A DNA stretch of 64,000 bases from Terebella lapidaria. Taxonomy: Eukaryota; Annelida; Polychaeta; Terebellida; Terebellidae. Position 1 is the stretch's first letter. Every line of letters begins with the position of its first letter. A program made the position numbers and the translations under genes. The stretch spans positions 7,812,001 through 7,876,000 of the forward strand of contig OX424560.1 of NCBI GenBank assembly GCA_949152475.1. The letters are read 5' to 3'. This document shows, in pieces, positions 51,607 to 64,000 of this stretch. A model generated the notes under the pieces. The model worked only from the letters and a program-made list of their open reading frames with translations. It did not search any database and was not told where the DNA came from.

Positions 51607-53614
51607 CACGTATAAGCCCAAATGTATGAAATATATTAAATTGCCTTTCCTGGTGACATCAGATGTGTGATATACGCCAATGATAGACCAAATTTGAAAA
51701 CTCATTGAGTACAAAATAGACATCATATCAAGCTCTGTCATAATAGTCATCCTCCAAAAGTATATCCACCAGTAAGAGAAAGTATTTCATATCTGAATAT
51801 AGCAAAATGGGAAAACATGCGATAGATAATCCTGAGATGTCGAATTATTGCCATCTTGATGTTCAGAAATATAGTTTCTATTAGATGAGACATTCAAATT
51901 ATTTGGGCCTTTTACAACACTACATGTTGGTATGCATTCATATTAGTGCATTTACGAGTACATAAAAGCGAGAACGAAGAGATGCGAAAACGATATAAGC
52001 TGATAAGCCAATGTAGTGCATATCTTCCAAGCAATATTAAGATCCTTTTCTTCGTAAGCCATATATTTCATATGCACATACGGAACCTTTGTTCTGCGAA
52101 CATAATTGGTACACCATTTGTACTCGTTAGCTCTCCCACAATCACAGGAATATAATGAAGCAAGACTATAGGTTTTACTATTTGACATAACATCTAATGA
52201 CTCCTGGTCCTTGGGGTGGAATATGGTAATGTTGGAGCTGACACAGTGAGACAGCAAAAGTTCGTTTTTGTTAATTCAAAGAAGTTGCATTGACCACAAC
52301 CATTGATTCAAAGGCAATGTCTCGCAATAACACTTGTTTATTTTTTCTTCAGATTTTTCGAATTTCAAATGTATATTTTCAAATATAATGAAATACATTC
52401 AATTTTCATCTGAGTATTCAATTACTATGTAGGCTGATTCATCTAATAAAACCTATAACCAATAAAGCTTTAAAGCAATGCTCGCAGTAATGCACACTCA
52501 TGTCAAAAACTGTGTAAACAAAGAACCAGATATACCTCGGGTGAGTTTATGTTTCCCTGTATAGAGTCGAAACTGAACTACATATCATTCATGGCATCAA
52601 CCTGGTTGATACGCTCCAATGCCCAGCTAAAGTATCGAGCACATCATGATAATTGATACGTTTTTTATATAAAGAAGTCACAGATTATGAGGGGTCTTGA
52701 ATTTACGAGAGACCTGAATATCACCACATTTCAATCTTAATGTAACGAGAAATATACCTATCCCAATAATACATTATCATCATCTCAATATCATGAGTAG
52801 ATATCTTGATATTGCGAGATATTCATCTCAACATTAAAGCATTATTATCCTAATAAAATGCCAATAAATCATGATATGAGAATATTACGTATCTCAATGA
52901 AATGAGAAAAGATCTGGATATTAAGAGATGTTTATCTCGATATGCCCCGATGAAGCAGCCCTCATGAAGAAAGTATTTTGTGCATTAGTGTAGACCCACT
53001 ATACAGCTTATAAAATCGTCCGCTTCAGAAAACAAACAGCAGGCTCCCTTCATCTGGTAACTTAGTTTACACATCGTTTCAAAGAGCGTACTCGAGTAGA
53101 CTTTTTAACCCTCCAACTGAATTTAGGCCGACAGTGGAAGAGTTAGACAGATAATGAAATAACACCGGGGTTCACAATGTTGGCAAGATATGTAATGAGT
53201 TTTAAGTTCACAGGGTCCCATCTGACAACTTGGGGAGTGTGCTAGCGGAAAACCCATTTCTTCAGTAATTTGATGACGGTACACCAGAGACAACTGTTGA
53301 TTCAAATGTTGTGTCATGTGATTATTCATCCAACACAGGTCAAGTATCTTAGTAAAAATAGTCGTACTACAGAACTGTCTCAATGAATTCATGAATTTGT
53401 GAGCGAGCAATTTTTGAGTTCAAAGACACAGCATTACTTTTTCATGTAATTAGAAGACAGCATTTACCATGATATTCATTAGTTTTGTAATTTGTAATTC
53501 ATAATGCACTCTGTTTTCATGCTAAGAGTCCAAAGCATCAAGAGGTAGTAGGCATATCATACTGTATTTATGTGATATAAATATCAAAACGTAACTCGGG
53601 ATACAATCATTGTT
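51607..53614. other. Gene-free flank of gypsy-3
   Basis: AT-rich, no coding or RNA gene. From about 51870 it is the first part of a diverged tandem unit that recurs from 57809 and 63750. It includes a stretch at 52700-52960 with repeated TATCTCAATATNATGAGA-like words, and the dispersed repeat block at 53095-53340. Confidence 0.6.
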
Positions 53615-53616
53615 GA

Positions 53617-56600
53617 ACACACCGTCCTTTTATAACGGATGACCTTCCAAGGTCATCACACGGTTTTGGACCACCTCGGTCACAATTTTAGCTTGTTTAT
53701 GAGGGTTTATTCAAAATTGCAAAGTGCGTTATAGTTTACTCCGTAAGTCCGGGGGTAGTTCCCCATTCTTCCAAAAGGGACTCTTAAAGTCCTAGTGTCT
53801 TGCGCCGTGACTTCCGGGCGTTGCCATCTTGCCTTCTTCCGGACCACGCCATGCGAAGCCTTCGTCGGGTTTTGGCTGTTTTGGGCGCGGGCGGAACATG
53901 TTGGGGACCAACATTGTAAGAAGGGGGTAATGTGGCGATTTTGCCCTAAGCACGCGGCAGGTGATTGTAAACATAAATGCCATTTATGTGGCCTTTTCGT
54001 ACTTGGCCTTGTTTTGACACGCTCCGTTCGAGCGTGCGTTGCCACGGCGACGCATTGTAATTTACGCTCCAGTAAACTATAACAATGGATCAATTAGACC
54101 TCGCGTGCGCCCTACAGCTTGTGGTGTATTATATATACACTGGAAGCGACTCGATCGAGGAGATTGTCCGAGAGATCGAGACTAGGACGCACACGAGGCT
54201 CGCCATGAGCTTTGTGTTCCCTGGGTCTGAGTAGAGGGCTCCTAGAGCCCTGGGGACGATTTCCATGGGGAGGCCCGGGCTGGGAGAGATAAGTTGCTGA
54301 CTCGGGGGCGTACGCCCTGTGGATCGCCAGTTCTCTCCCTTCCCGGGACGTGTGACAGAGGCTCTGGCCAGCATGTCGGACTGTACGGGGTTCCGTCCCC
54401 GAGGCAGACCGCGGCTCGCCAGGCCCCGCCAGTTAACACCGTAGGGATGAACTAGTTTCTGAACGGTGTCCGTAGGCCTGGGAGTGTCGGGTGGGCTGTT
54501 ACCTGGTTACCGTTAATGCTGAAGTAGTTACCGTGTCCGCAGCGACCTCCAGTGAGCGGCCCTGCCGCAAGGATCCGGAATAGCGGATGCGCGTCCGCAA
54601 GGACTCGGATGAGAGAGGACTATCCTCGAGGATCCCGAAGAGCGGACGGTAGTCAATAACTTTACACACGTATAAGCCCAAATGTATGAAATATATTAAA
54701 TTGCCTTTCCTGGTGACATCAGATGTGTGATATACGCCAATGATAGACCAAATTTGAAAACTCATTGAGTACAAAATAGACATCATATCAAGCTCTGTCA
54801 TAATAGTCATCCTCCAAAAGTATATCCACCAGTAAGAGAAAGTATTTCATATCTGAATATAGCAAAATGGGAAAACATGCGATAGATAATCCTGAGATGT
54901 CGAATTATTGCCATCTTGATGTTCAGAAATATAGTTTCTATTAGATGAGACATTCAAATTATTTGGGCCTTTTACAACACTACATGTTGGTATGCATTCA
55001 TATTAGTGCATTTACGAGTACATAAAAGCGAGAACGAAGAGATGCGAAAACGATATAAGCTGATAAGCCAATGTAGTGCATATCTTCCAAGCAATATTAA
55101 GATCCTTTTCTTCGTAAGCCATATATTTCATATGCACATACGGAACCTTTGTTCTGCGAACATAATTGGTACACCATTTGTACTCGTTAGCTCTCCCACA
55201 ATCACAGGAATATAATGAAGCAAGACTATAGGTTTTACTATTTGACATAACATCTAATGACTCCTGGTCCTTGGGGTGGAATATGGTAATGTTGGAGCTG
55301 ACACAGTGAGACAGCAAAAGTTCGTTTTTGTTAATTCAAAGAAGTTGCATTGACCACAACCATTGATTCAAAGGCAATGTCTCGCAATAACACTTGTTTA
55401 TTTTTTCTTCAGATTTTTCGAATTTCAAATGTATATTTTCAAATATAATGAAATACATTCAATTTTCATCTGAGTATTCAATTACTATGTAGGCTGATTC
55501 ATCTAATAAAACCTATAACCAATAAAGCTTTAAAGCAATGCTCGCAGTAATGCACACTCATGTCAAAAACTGTGTAAACAAAGAACCAGATATACCTCGG
55601 GTGAGTTTATGTTTCCCTGTATAGAGTCGAAACTGAACTACATATCATTCATGGCATCAACCTGGTTGATATGCTCCAATGCCCAGCTAAAGTATCGAGC
55701 ACATCATGATAATTGATACGTTTTTTATATAAAGAAGTCACAGATTATGAGGGGTCTTGAATTTACGAGAGACCTGAATATCACCACATTTCAATCTTAA
55801 TGTAACGAGAAATATACCTATCCCAATAATACATTATCATCATCTCAATATCATGAGTAGATATCTTGATATTGCGAGATATTCATCTCAACATTGAAGC
55901 ATTATTATCCTAATAAAATGCCAATAAATCATGATATGAGAATATTACGTATCTCAATGAAATGAGAAAAGATCTGGATATTAAGAGATGTTTATCTCGA
56001 TATGCCCCGATGAAGCAGCCCTCATGAAGAAAGTATTTTGTGCATTAGTGTAGACCCACTATACAGCTTATAAAATCGTCCGCTTCAGAAAACAAACAGC
56101 AGGCTCCCTTCATCTGGTAACTTAGTTTACACATCGTTTCAAAGAGCGTACTCGAGTAGACTTTTTAACCCTCCAACTGAATTTAGGCCGACAGTGGAAG
56201 AGTTAGACAGATAATGAAATAACACCGGGGTTCACAATGTTGGCAAGATATGTAATGAGTTTTAAGTTCACAGGGTCCCATCTGACAACTTGGGGAGTGT
56301 GCTAGCGGAAAACCCATTTCTTCAGTAATTTGATAACGGTACACCAGAGACAACTGTTGATTCAAATGTTGTGTCATGTGATTATTCATCCAACACAGGT
56401 CAAGTATCTTAGTAAAAATAGTCGTACTACAGAACTGTCTCAATGAATTCATGAATTTGTGAGCGAGCAATTTTTGAGTTCAAAGACACAGCATTACTTT
56501 TTCATGTAATTAGAAGACAGCATTTACCATGATATTCATTAGTTTTGTAATTTGTAATTCATAATGCACTCTGTTTTCATGCTAAGAGTCCAAAGCATCA

Positions 56601-56674
56601 AGAGGTAGTAGGCATATCATACTGTATTTATGTGATATAAATATCAAAACGTAACTCGGGATACAATCATTGTT
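53617..56674. repeat. 3,060-bp tandem duplication, second copy
   Basis: Near-identical to 50557-53614. It carries a partial gypsy 3' region and a third LTR (53931-54666), which could be mistaken for a solo LTR but was made by the tandem duplication. Confidence 0.93.
53931..54666 (+). repeat. Gypsy LTR copy within the tandem duplication
   Basis: Same as 50871-51606. It has the duplicated 3' flank CACG but no matching 5' target duplication, which rules out a true solo LTR. Confidence 0.92.
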
Positions 56675-57808
56675 AGGTTTGGATGCTTACTATTGGTGGC
56701 AGACATGTGCCAATTACTGTATGCATGGGAATTTGTTTGTGAGGTAGTATCAAGGATTAACCCAAACTTGTTTTCCTTTGATGATGCAAAATAGATGTTA
56801 TGATACAACGTATTGTAGAATGTAATTTTTTTGTTGGTGTGGGGGTGATTCTGTCTCTACTCATATATTACAATCTGGATATATTACAAGGAAATAATTA
56901 CGAACCAAAGTACCTCATCTGTTTGCAATTGTCAGTTTTATACTGAGAGTATGTGATATGTTAGAAGTTGTACATATTATATATGACATTGTTGTCCAGG
57001 GCAAATTATTATGAGATGAATGAATCATATATAAGTAGCAGCTGGATGAAATAAGCTGGCATTTACTCAAGATGATTCATTCTGAGGTGAATATGCAACA
57101 TGGCACATATATTCAAAGATTTCAGTTCGTTCATAAATTCTGATTGCATTGGAATGTTTCCAATGAATGATGTTTAGGCATCTATGTTGATACCTATATA
57201 AGGGCAGTTTTTTGCAAAATTTATTTGCAGTGGTCATCATTGATGTCATATGCTCAACTGGCAATATGAACAAAACGGATTTGGCACATTCGTTATCACT
57301 AGTTTTATCTCTCAGCAGGCATGCTTCTCATTCACCTCTCAATTACGCCAAAACAAAACTCCATACTCTATGTTATTCTAAATCCTCTTCTATACAATTG
57401 TACTGAAGGGGTATTTTCAGCCCCAAATATACACAATGGCAGCTTGCAAAAACACACACAGGCATCTTCAGTATATCTGTTTTGACATACTGTATACGTG
57501 TCTAGCCTATGTACTAGTAAATGGCATGGTTGGTCATCTGGAGTACATCCCCTCCTATAATTGAGCGAAGATCAACATCAGTTATTCATTTTATATGGCG
57601 AGTATCTAAGGTCCTCATAAAATTGTTCGCATCGAGTTAATTGTCACATTATCCTAAAATACTTACGGCTGTTGTCAGAATTAGCCTTACTGTCCTCAAA
57701 AGTGGCCTAATCTTCATTTATTAATTAATTCATTCATTCATTCATTCATTCATTCAAATGTCATTTGATATTGTTCAGAAATATCAAAGTGAATAAACAT
57801 AATTGTTG
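56675..57808. repeat. Second part of the diverged 2.9-kb tandem unit
   Basis: Resumes the unit interrupted by the 3,060-bp duplication. It aligns with 59600-60198 and 63178-63749, for example at ACTATTGGTGGC and AGTGGTCATCATTGATGTC. It holds an ATTC microsatellite at about 57728-57756. No gene. Confidence 0.75.
57728..57756. repeat. (ATTC)n microsatellite
   Basis: About seven ATTC steps. A shorter, interrupted version is present at the matching place near 63664-63690. Confidence 0.85.
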
Positions 57809-60198
57809 AATATAGTTTCTATTAAATGAGACATTCAAAATATTGGGCTTTTTAATGAAATACTGAGTAAGTCATATTTAACAACAATATACATGTTGGT
57901 ATGCCTTTATAGTACATATTCGTCTGTGCATTTTGTGCAATGTATCTTTACAGTGTACAAAATGCAAAAAGAAGGCGAAAACGATATAACTTGATAGTCA
58001 ATGTAGTGCATGTATTTCAAGCAATTTTATCAAGACTCTTTTCTTTGTAAGCCATATATTTCATAAGCACATCTGTACCGGGTAATACTGACATAGTAGC
58101 CGTAACCTTTGTTCTGCGAACATAATTGGTACACCATTTGCACTCGTTAGCTCTCCCACAACCACAGGAAGATAATGAAGCAAGACTGTAGGTTTTACTA
58201 TGTGGCATAACATCCAATGACTCCTGGTCCTTGGGGTCGAATATGGTAATATTGGAGCTGACACAGTAAGGCAGCAAAAGTTTGTTTTGTTAATTTAAAG
58301 AAGTTGCATTGACCACAATCATTGATTCAAAGGCAATGTCTCGCAATAGCACTTTCTTTCTTCAAATTTTTCAAATTTCAAATGTATATTTTCAAATATA
58401 ATAAAAGATATTCAATTTTCATTCAAGTACTCATTTATTATGTAGGCTGATTCATCTAATATAACCCATAATATGAATTAATGAACATGTGCTTTCCGTC
58501 CTGTTAACCAATAAAGCTTTAAAGCAATCCACAAATGTGTAAACAAAGAACCAGATTGACGTCATGTGTGTTTATGTTTCCCTATGTATAGATTCGAAAC
58601 TGAACTGCTTATCATTCATGGCATCAACCTGGTTGATACGCTCCAATGCCCAGTCAGAGTATCGATCACATCGTGATAATCGATACGTTTCTTATATTAA
58701 GAAGTCACAGATAATGAAGGGTCTTGAATTTACGAGAGACCATGATATTACAACATTTCTATCTTGATGTGATGAGAAATATACCTATCCCGATATTACA
58801 GTATTATTATCTCAATATAATGAGACACGATTTCCTGATATTACGGGATCCTAATAATAAAGCATTATTATCTTAATATAATGGGAAGGAATCATGATAT
58901 CACGAGAAACTTATATCGATGGAATACCTCGAGAAAAGCAGCCCTCAAACATGTATTTTGTGCATTAGTGTAGACCCACTCTACAGCTTATAAAACCCGT
59001 CCGCTTCAGAAAACAAACATCAGTCACCCTTCATCTGGTAACGTAGTTTACACATCGTTTCAAAGAGCGTACTCTAGTAGACTTGTTAACCCTCCAACTG
59101 AATTTAGGCTGACAGTGGAAGAGTTAGACAGATAATGAAATAACACCGGGGTTGGCAATGTTGGCAAAATAGGTAATGAGTTTTAGTCCACAGGGTCACA
59201 TCAGACAACTCGGGGATTGTTCTAGCGGAAAGCCCATTTCTTCAGTAATTTGATGACGGTACACCAGAGACAACTGTTGATTCAAATGTTGTGTCATGTG
59301 AATATTCATTCAACACAGGTCAAGTATCTTAGTAAAAATAGTCGTACTACAGAACTGTATCAACAGATATGGATTCATGGATTTGTGAGCGAGCAATTTC
59401 TGCGTTCAATGACACAACATTACTTTTTCATGTAATCAGAAGACAACATTCACCACGATATTTATTAGTTTTGTAATTTGTAATTCATAATGCACTTCGT
59501 TATCATGCTAAGAGTCCAAAGCATCAAGAGGTAGTAGGCATATCATACTGTATTTATGTCATATAAATATCAAAACGTAACTCGGGAAATAATCAGGGCT
59601 AGGTATGAAAATTGGGATATGAATGTTTACTATTGGTGGCGGACATCTGTCAATTGATGTATGCATGGGAATTTGTTTCACTTTTTTTTGTGATGACAGA
59701 CTTGTGAGGTAGTATCAGGGATTAACCCAAACTTGTTTTCCTTTGATGTTGCAAAATAGATGTTATGATACAACGTATTCTAGAATGTAATATTTTTTGT
59801 TAGTGTGGGGGTGATTCTGTCTTTACCTTTATATCACAATCTGGATAACTTTGAAGTGCTGATGAATGCAAGGAAATAATTATGAACCAAAGTACCTCAT
59901 CTGTTTGCCATTGTCAGTTCTATACTGATAGTATGTGATATGTTAGAATTTGTACACATTATATATGACATTGTTGTCCAGGGCAAATTATTATGAGGCG
60001 AACGAACCATACATAAGTAGCATCTGGATGAAATAAGCTGGTATTGACTCAAGATGATTCATTCTGACGTGAATATGCAACATGGCACATATATTCAAAG
60101 ATTTCAGTTCGTTCATAAATTCTGATTGCATTGGAATTTGTCCAATGAATGATATTTAGGCATCTATGTTGATACCTATATAGGGACAGTTTTTGTTA
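57809..60198. repeat. Diverged copy of the 2.9-kb tandem unit
   Basis: Aligns with 51870-53614 followed by 56675-57210, with clear substitutions and indels. It is therefore much older than the 3,060-bp duplication. It contains a dispersed repeat block at 59060-59300. No coding frame is shared between copies. Confidence 0.8.
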
Positions 60199-63177
60199 TG
60201 TAGATGGTTATTGCTCCCAGTATGCCATCTTACCCCCAGCCTCTCCACCCCCGCCCACGAAAACCCCGAATTCTATAATTGCACAGATTTCAAGCTTTCA
60301 ACAACTCACTTAATGGCTGGATACACTCTCATTATTATTAGTTGCGAATAATTACTTTCAAACCCAAGAGTACGAAGCTGATTACTGTTCGTACTGACAC
60401 CAAATGTCTGTGGTGTGGAGGGGATTGACGAATATGCATCGCAGTTATTGTCAATTCACTCAATGTAAAAGATGCAGACCATATCATGCTGTATCATTGG
60501 AGAGGTTTAATTATTGTCATCTTGCTGGTAAATTCAGAGCAAAGTTTTTAACAATCTTCACACTTACAATTTACGTTCCTGTCCTTGTGTTGTAAATTGT
60601 AGTGAAAACAGCAGCAAAGGGGATATAATTTGTTCATAATTTGGGCTACTCCTTGCGATTCCTCCAGGGACATAAGGTAAAACGTGACGGTCCAGGGTCC
60701 TCGATGTTGTGTAAAATAGGTAATGAGTCTAGTCCTCAAGGTCACAACATAATTTGTTGCACCAAGAAGCCCATTTTTTTGTTAATTCGATAAATACACG
60801 AGAGGCATGTCTTGACATGAAACCATCCGTATGTGTTTGCATCCAGGTAACAGGAAAATAGTTTTGTAACAATTATATTATGATTAACACGGGTAATATC
60901 TATAGTATTTATAAACTATCTCTTCAATGTTCAGATTCAACGTCTTCTGCTCATGGCTCGAATCTTTAACTTCAAGATCCAACCAAATTCTGAACATTTG
61001 ATCAAACACAACTGTTTGCTCCTATGTGATGATGAGTTTGCAATGAATTAAACATATTTCCATACACAACGAAATCTGAGCTATTAAAATTGGGAAACCA
61101 TATATGTATGTGAACAGTCACATTCTGAAGTCAGATTACTGTTACATCTGCAAAACTGGTTAAATTATCTCCATGGGATATTGTATATGAGATGACAAAC
61201 TCATTGAGGACTATTGTAGTGGGTTTGATGTGAAAGGGTTTATAACGTTTAATTTCATTGTGTCACAGAACAATCAAGTGTTGTTGCTTACGTCAAAATA
61301 CATTTTTCAACGGTTTCCGCGATTGTTAGAAATATACCAATTACGGATAATCTGACATTGTCTTGACGGTAACGGAGCAGCCCAATGATATGTGGAAGTA
61401 GATAACTACATGCCATACATATAATAAGATTTAGAAATGTGTTTGTTTCTAGCTTCAATAAAAAAAATTGGAAGTTTTGAATATTTATGGAAGTAAGAAC
61501 TCAAAATTTATTCGCACTGAGAATTACATGTTTTCTCATTTCTGGTGATAAAAACCAGGCACTGATATTGAGCGACATGACAAGGCACAAGATACATGTA
61601 AATATAGATTATGTAACTCACAAATTGAATTTTCCCAAGCACAAGATACATGTAATTAATAGATTATGTAACTCACAAATTGAATTTGAAAATGTATGTT
61701 TGTCTGTAGTTTGTTATGCTATTCACAAGGTGAGGTAATTCTACAATTCCGGATCTCTATATTTCACATTTGAAGTGCCACCAAGGGAGTCTTACTGAAC
61801 AGATCACCAGCACCCCAATCGTCAGTTGGGATGTGTTTGTCGTTAATATGTTCCTTGTCATAGCAGGTAGTGAGGCCTGGGGACAGATTTGTGGGGAACA
61901 AATCATACATGACAGGTCTCAAAATAAAGTCAGTTAGTATCAATTTGAAGGACGATGATTTTTGTTTGAGACGAATATTTTAATATACGGATTCGTGAGA
62001 AGAAATAAAAACAACGAGTATTGAAGTATGGAAATTGGTCGCATGAAAGATTATGTTGCTAACGCAAGCAGTATTTGATGAGGTTTATGATCTTTGTTGT
62101 TTGTTGTTCTTTGTTTGTTACACTGAATAGTATCAGAGTTGACAAGGCTACACATGGCACAGGAGAAAAAACCTCATCAAATGCCCTATTTTGGACAGTA
62201 GCAGTAATCCACATTTCAAACGGCTGAAGAGTAATGGGGCTTACAGTTGAGAGTTGACATGGGCAGTTCTTTGGTGGTCCTGATATGAATATCATTGTAT
62301 TATAATGTTGAATATATTTCAATGTGTGTCAAGTTAGCAGCATGCTTATATTTCCTGTCTGTCCTGTATATCTCAGCAATACTATAGTTAGAACTTACTG
62401 TATTTTGGTATTTTCACAAATACAAGGATATGTCTATACAATTACAGTGATTATGTCCATATGTATGTGCCTATTGAGTTTGCAATATTGTGGCTTGTTG
62501 TTGCATTATGTATGGTGTGTTACTCATACCAGCTAGTTCTTACCTTACTGAACGAAATATTTTTCCGATCTTCTGAGATACGCGTTGGGATAAAGCAGCA
62601 CACATTCTCACCTGTTTTGCTCAACATCTCTCGCTATTTAACGTTCATGGCCATTTAGATGAGTTATGATTAAAGCCAGTAATCTGAACATATTTGCGCC
62701 CAATAGATTACCGATGTGTTGACGGATTTGTCAAAGGTTTTCATGAGATACTATGAAGTGGGGAAGTTCATTTGTTATGATGATAAGAACATGAACGAAT
62801 TCATGTCTTGACTTGTCTATCTCAAGTACAAAATCTCACAAACAAGTCAGGGCAGTATTCTGTAATAATATTGTATTGTGTAGGAAGTCCATCAGCACTG
62901 GATCTATATCTGTTCAGTCAAATAACTCACCACATAATCATACATGTATGGTAAATCCCCTATGGTAAATGTCATGTACAATACAATTGAAAACTACTAT
63001 CTCCAAGGTACCACTGACTACTCGTATGTATGTAATTCACACAACACATTTGTCTCATGAATGCGAATTCGGAGGGTCAACAGATATTTTCTCGGAGCAC
63101 CACACCCCTTCTGGGTGTGGCAGGGTGGATAATTGTATCAAGCAGCGATGCGGCTCAATGATTGAATGTATAAATTG
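60199..63177. other. Approx. 3-kb segment interrupting the tandem unit
   Basis: Compared with 57205-57230 this copy has about 3 kb of extra DNA between ATAGGGACAGTTTTTG and TTGATTTGCAGTGGTC. No terminal repeats, target duplication or gene are seen. It includes a weak dispersed repeat block (60660-60780) and a short near-repeat, AGCACAAGATACATGTAA, at about 61587 and 61637. It may be an insertion here or a loss from the other copy. Confidence 0.5.
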
Positions 63178-64000
63178 ATTTGCAGTGGTCATCATTGATG
63201 TCCTATGCTCAACTGGCAATATGAATAACACGGATTTGGCACATTCGTTATTACTAGTTTTATCTCTCAGCAGGCATGCTCCTCATTCACCCCTCAATTA
63301 CGCCAAAACAAAACTCCATACGCCATATTATTCTAACTGCCCTCCTGTCCAATTCGTACTGAAGGGGTGTTTTCAGCCCCAAATAGACACAATGCCAGCT
63401 TGCAAAATCACACATATATGAACCATTGCACCGGCATACTGGATACGTGTCTAGCCTATGTACTAGTAACTTACATGGTTGGTCATCTGGAGTGCATCCC
63501 CTCCTATAATTGAGTGAAGATCAAAATCAGATATTCAGTATATATGGCGAGTATCTAATATCCTCATAAAATTGTTCGCATTGAGTTAATTATCACATTA
63601 TCCTATAATACTTACGGCTGTTGTCCGAATTAGCCTGTACTGTCCACAAAAGTGGTCTAAACTTCATTCATTCATTAACTCATTCATTCATTCCAATGTC
63701 ATTTGATATTGTTCAGAAACATAAAAAAATGAATAATCATAATTGTTGAGTATAGTTTCTGTTAGATGAGACATTCAAAATATTGGGCTTTTTAACAAAT
63801 ACTGAGTAAGTCATATTCAACAACAATATACATGTTGGAATGCATATATGTGCATTTATAGTACATTTTTATCTGTGCATTTTGTGCAATGTATCTTTAC
63901 ATTGTGCAAAATGCAAAAACAAGGCGAAAACGATATAACTTGATAGCCAATGTAGTGCATATCTTTCAAGCAATTTTATTAAGATTTTTTTCTTTGTAAG
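63178..64000. repeat. Continuation of the tandem unit and start of the next copy
   Basis: 63178-63749 aligns with 57228-57808. From 63750 the next unit begins (aligning with 57809 onward) and runs off the window. It is closer to the 57809 copy than to the 51870 copy. Confidence 0.78.

Larger units (their letters stand above)
50557..53616. repeat. 3,060-bp tandem duplication, first copy
   Basis: Runs from inside the gypsy-3 3' stem-loop region, through its 3' LTR, to 2.0 kb of flanking DNA. It repeats at 53617-56674 with only about five differences. At the joint two bases (GA) are not accounted for by either side. Confidence 0.93.

Noticed and set aside
53931-54666. Solo LTR of the gypsy family
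   Set aside because: The sequence around it on both sides is a copy of the gypsy-3 end plus flank. A tandem duplication explains it and there is no matching target duplication.
61487-61738. 83-codon frame in the 3-kb extra segment
   Set aside because: Low information content, includes a short internal near-repeat, and is not shared with other units.

Overview
The window reads as nuclear DNA of an invertebrate animal. It has a spliced multi-exon gene with GT-AG introns, AT-rich intergenic DNA, LTR and tyrosine-recombinase retrotransposons, and many ACATGTA-type words that are common in molluscs and other lophotrochozoans. The host assignment (marine lophotrochozoan, perhaps a mollusc) is an inference from style only; no species is claimed.

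Layout. (1) 1-2.4 kb: the 3' end of an unrecognised Lys/Pro-rich protein gene. (2) 3.1-22.5 kb: a progranulin-like gene on the + strand. Thirteen exons, all joined by phase-0 introns, encode at least 843 residues and ten complete 12-cysteine granulin domains. The 5' end is uncertain. Intron 1 holds a small TA-flanked inverted-repeat element, intron 2 a 109-bp minisatellite, and intron 3 a young 10.7-kb Ty3/gypsy element (gypsy-1). (3) 21.34-44.54 kb: a tandem segmental duplication that starts inside granulin exon 11 and ends inside a second gypsy element. It copied the last granulin exons, the 3' UTR, the downstream DNA and the 5' part of the gypsy element. (4) 32.55-40.27 kb: a Ngaro-type retrotransposon (7.7 kb, - strand) inserted only in the second copy. 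The first copy keeps the empty site, so both ends are known to the base. This element carries an SGNH hydrolase, a gag-like protein with its own internal repeats, RT/RNase H, part of a tyrosine recombinase, and a 1.15-kb minisatellite. (5) 41.33-51.61 kb: gypsy-3, a broken full-length relative of gypsy-1. (6) 50.56-56.67 kb: a recent 3,060-bp tandem duplication carrying the gypsy-3 3' LTR. (7) 51.6-64 kb: gene-free DNA built from diverged tandem units of about 2.9 kb.

Proposed order of events: gypsy-3 inserted downstream of the progranulin gene (target CACG). A segment from exon 11 into gypsy-3 was then duplicated in tandem. Ngaro entered the downstream copy. The 3,060-bp block was duplicated after gypsy-3 had inserted. 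Gypsy-1 entered intron 3 very recently, since its LTRs differ at about one site. Only the progranulin gene, and less surely the Lys-rich gene, look like host protein-coding genes. Some near-identical tandem copies could instead be assembly or haplotype artefacts.
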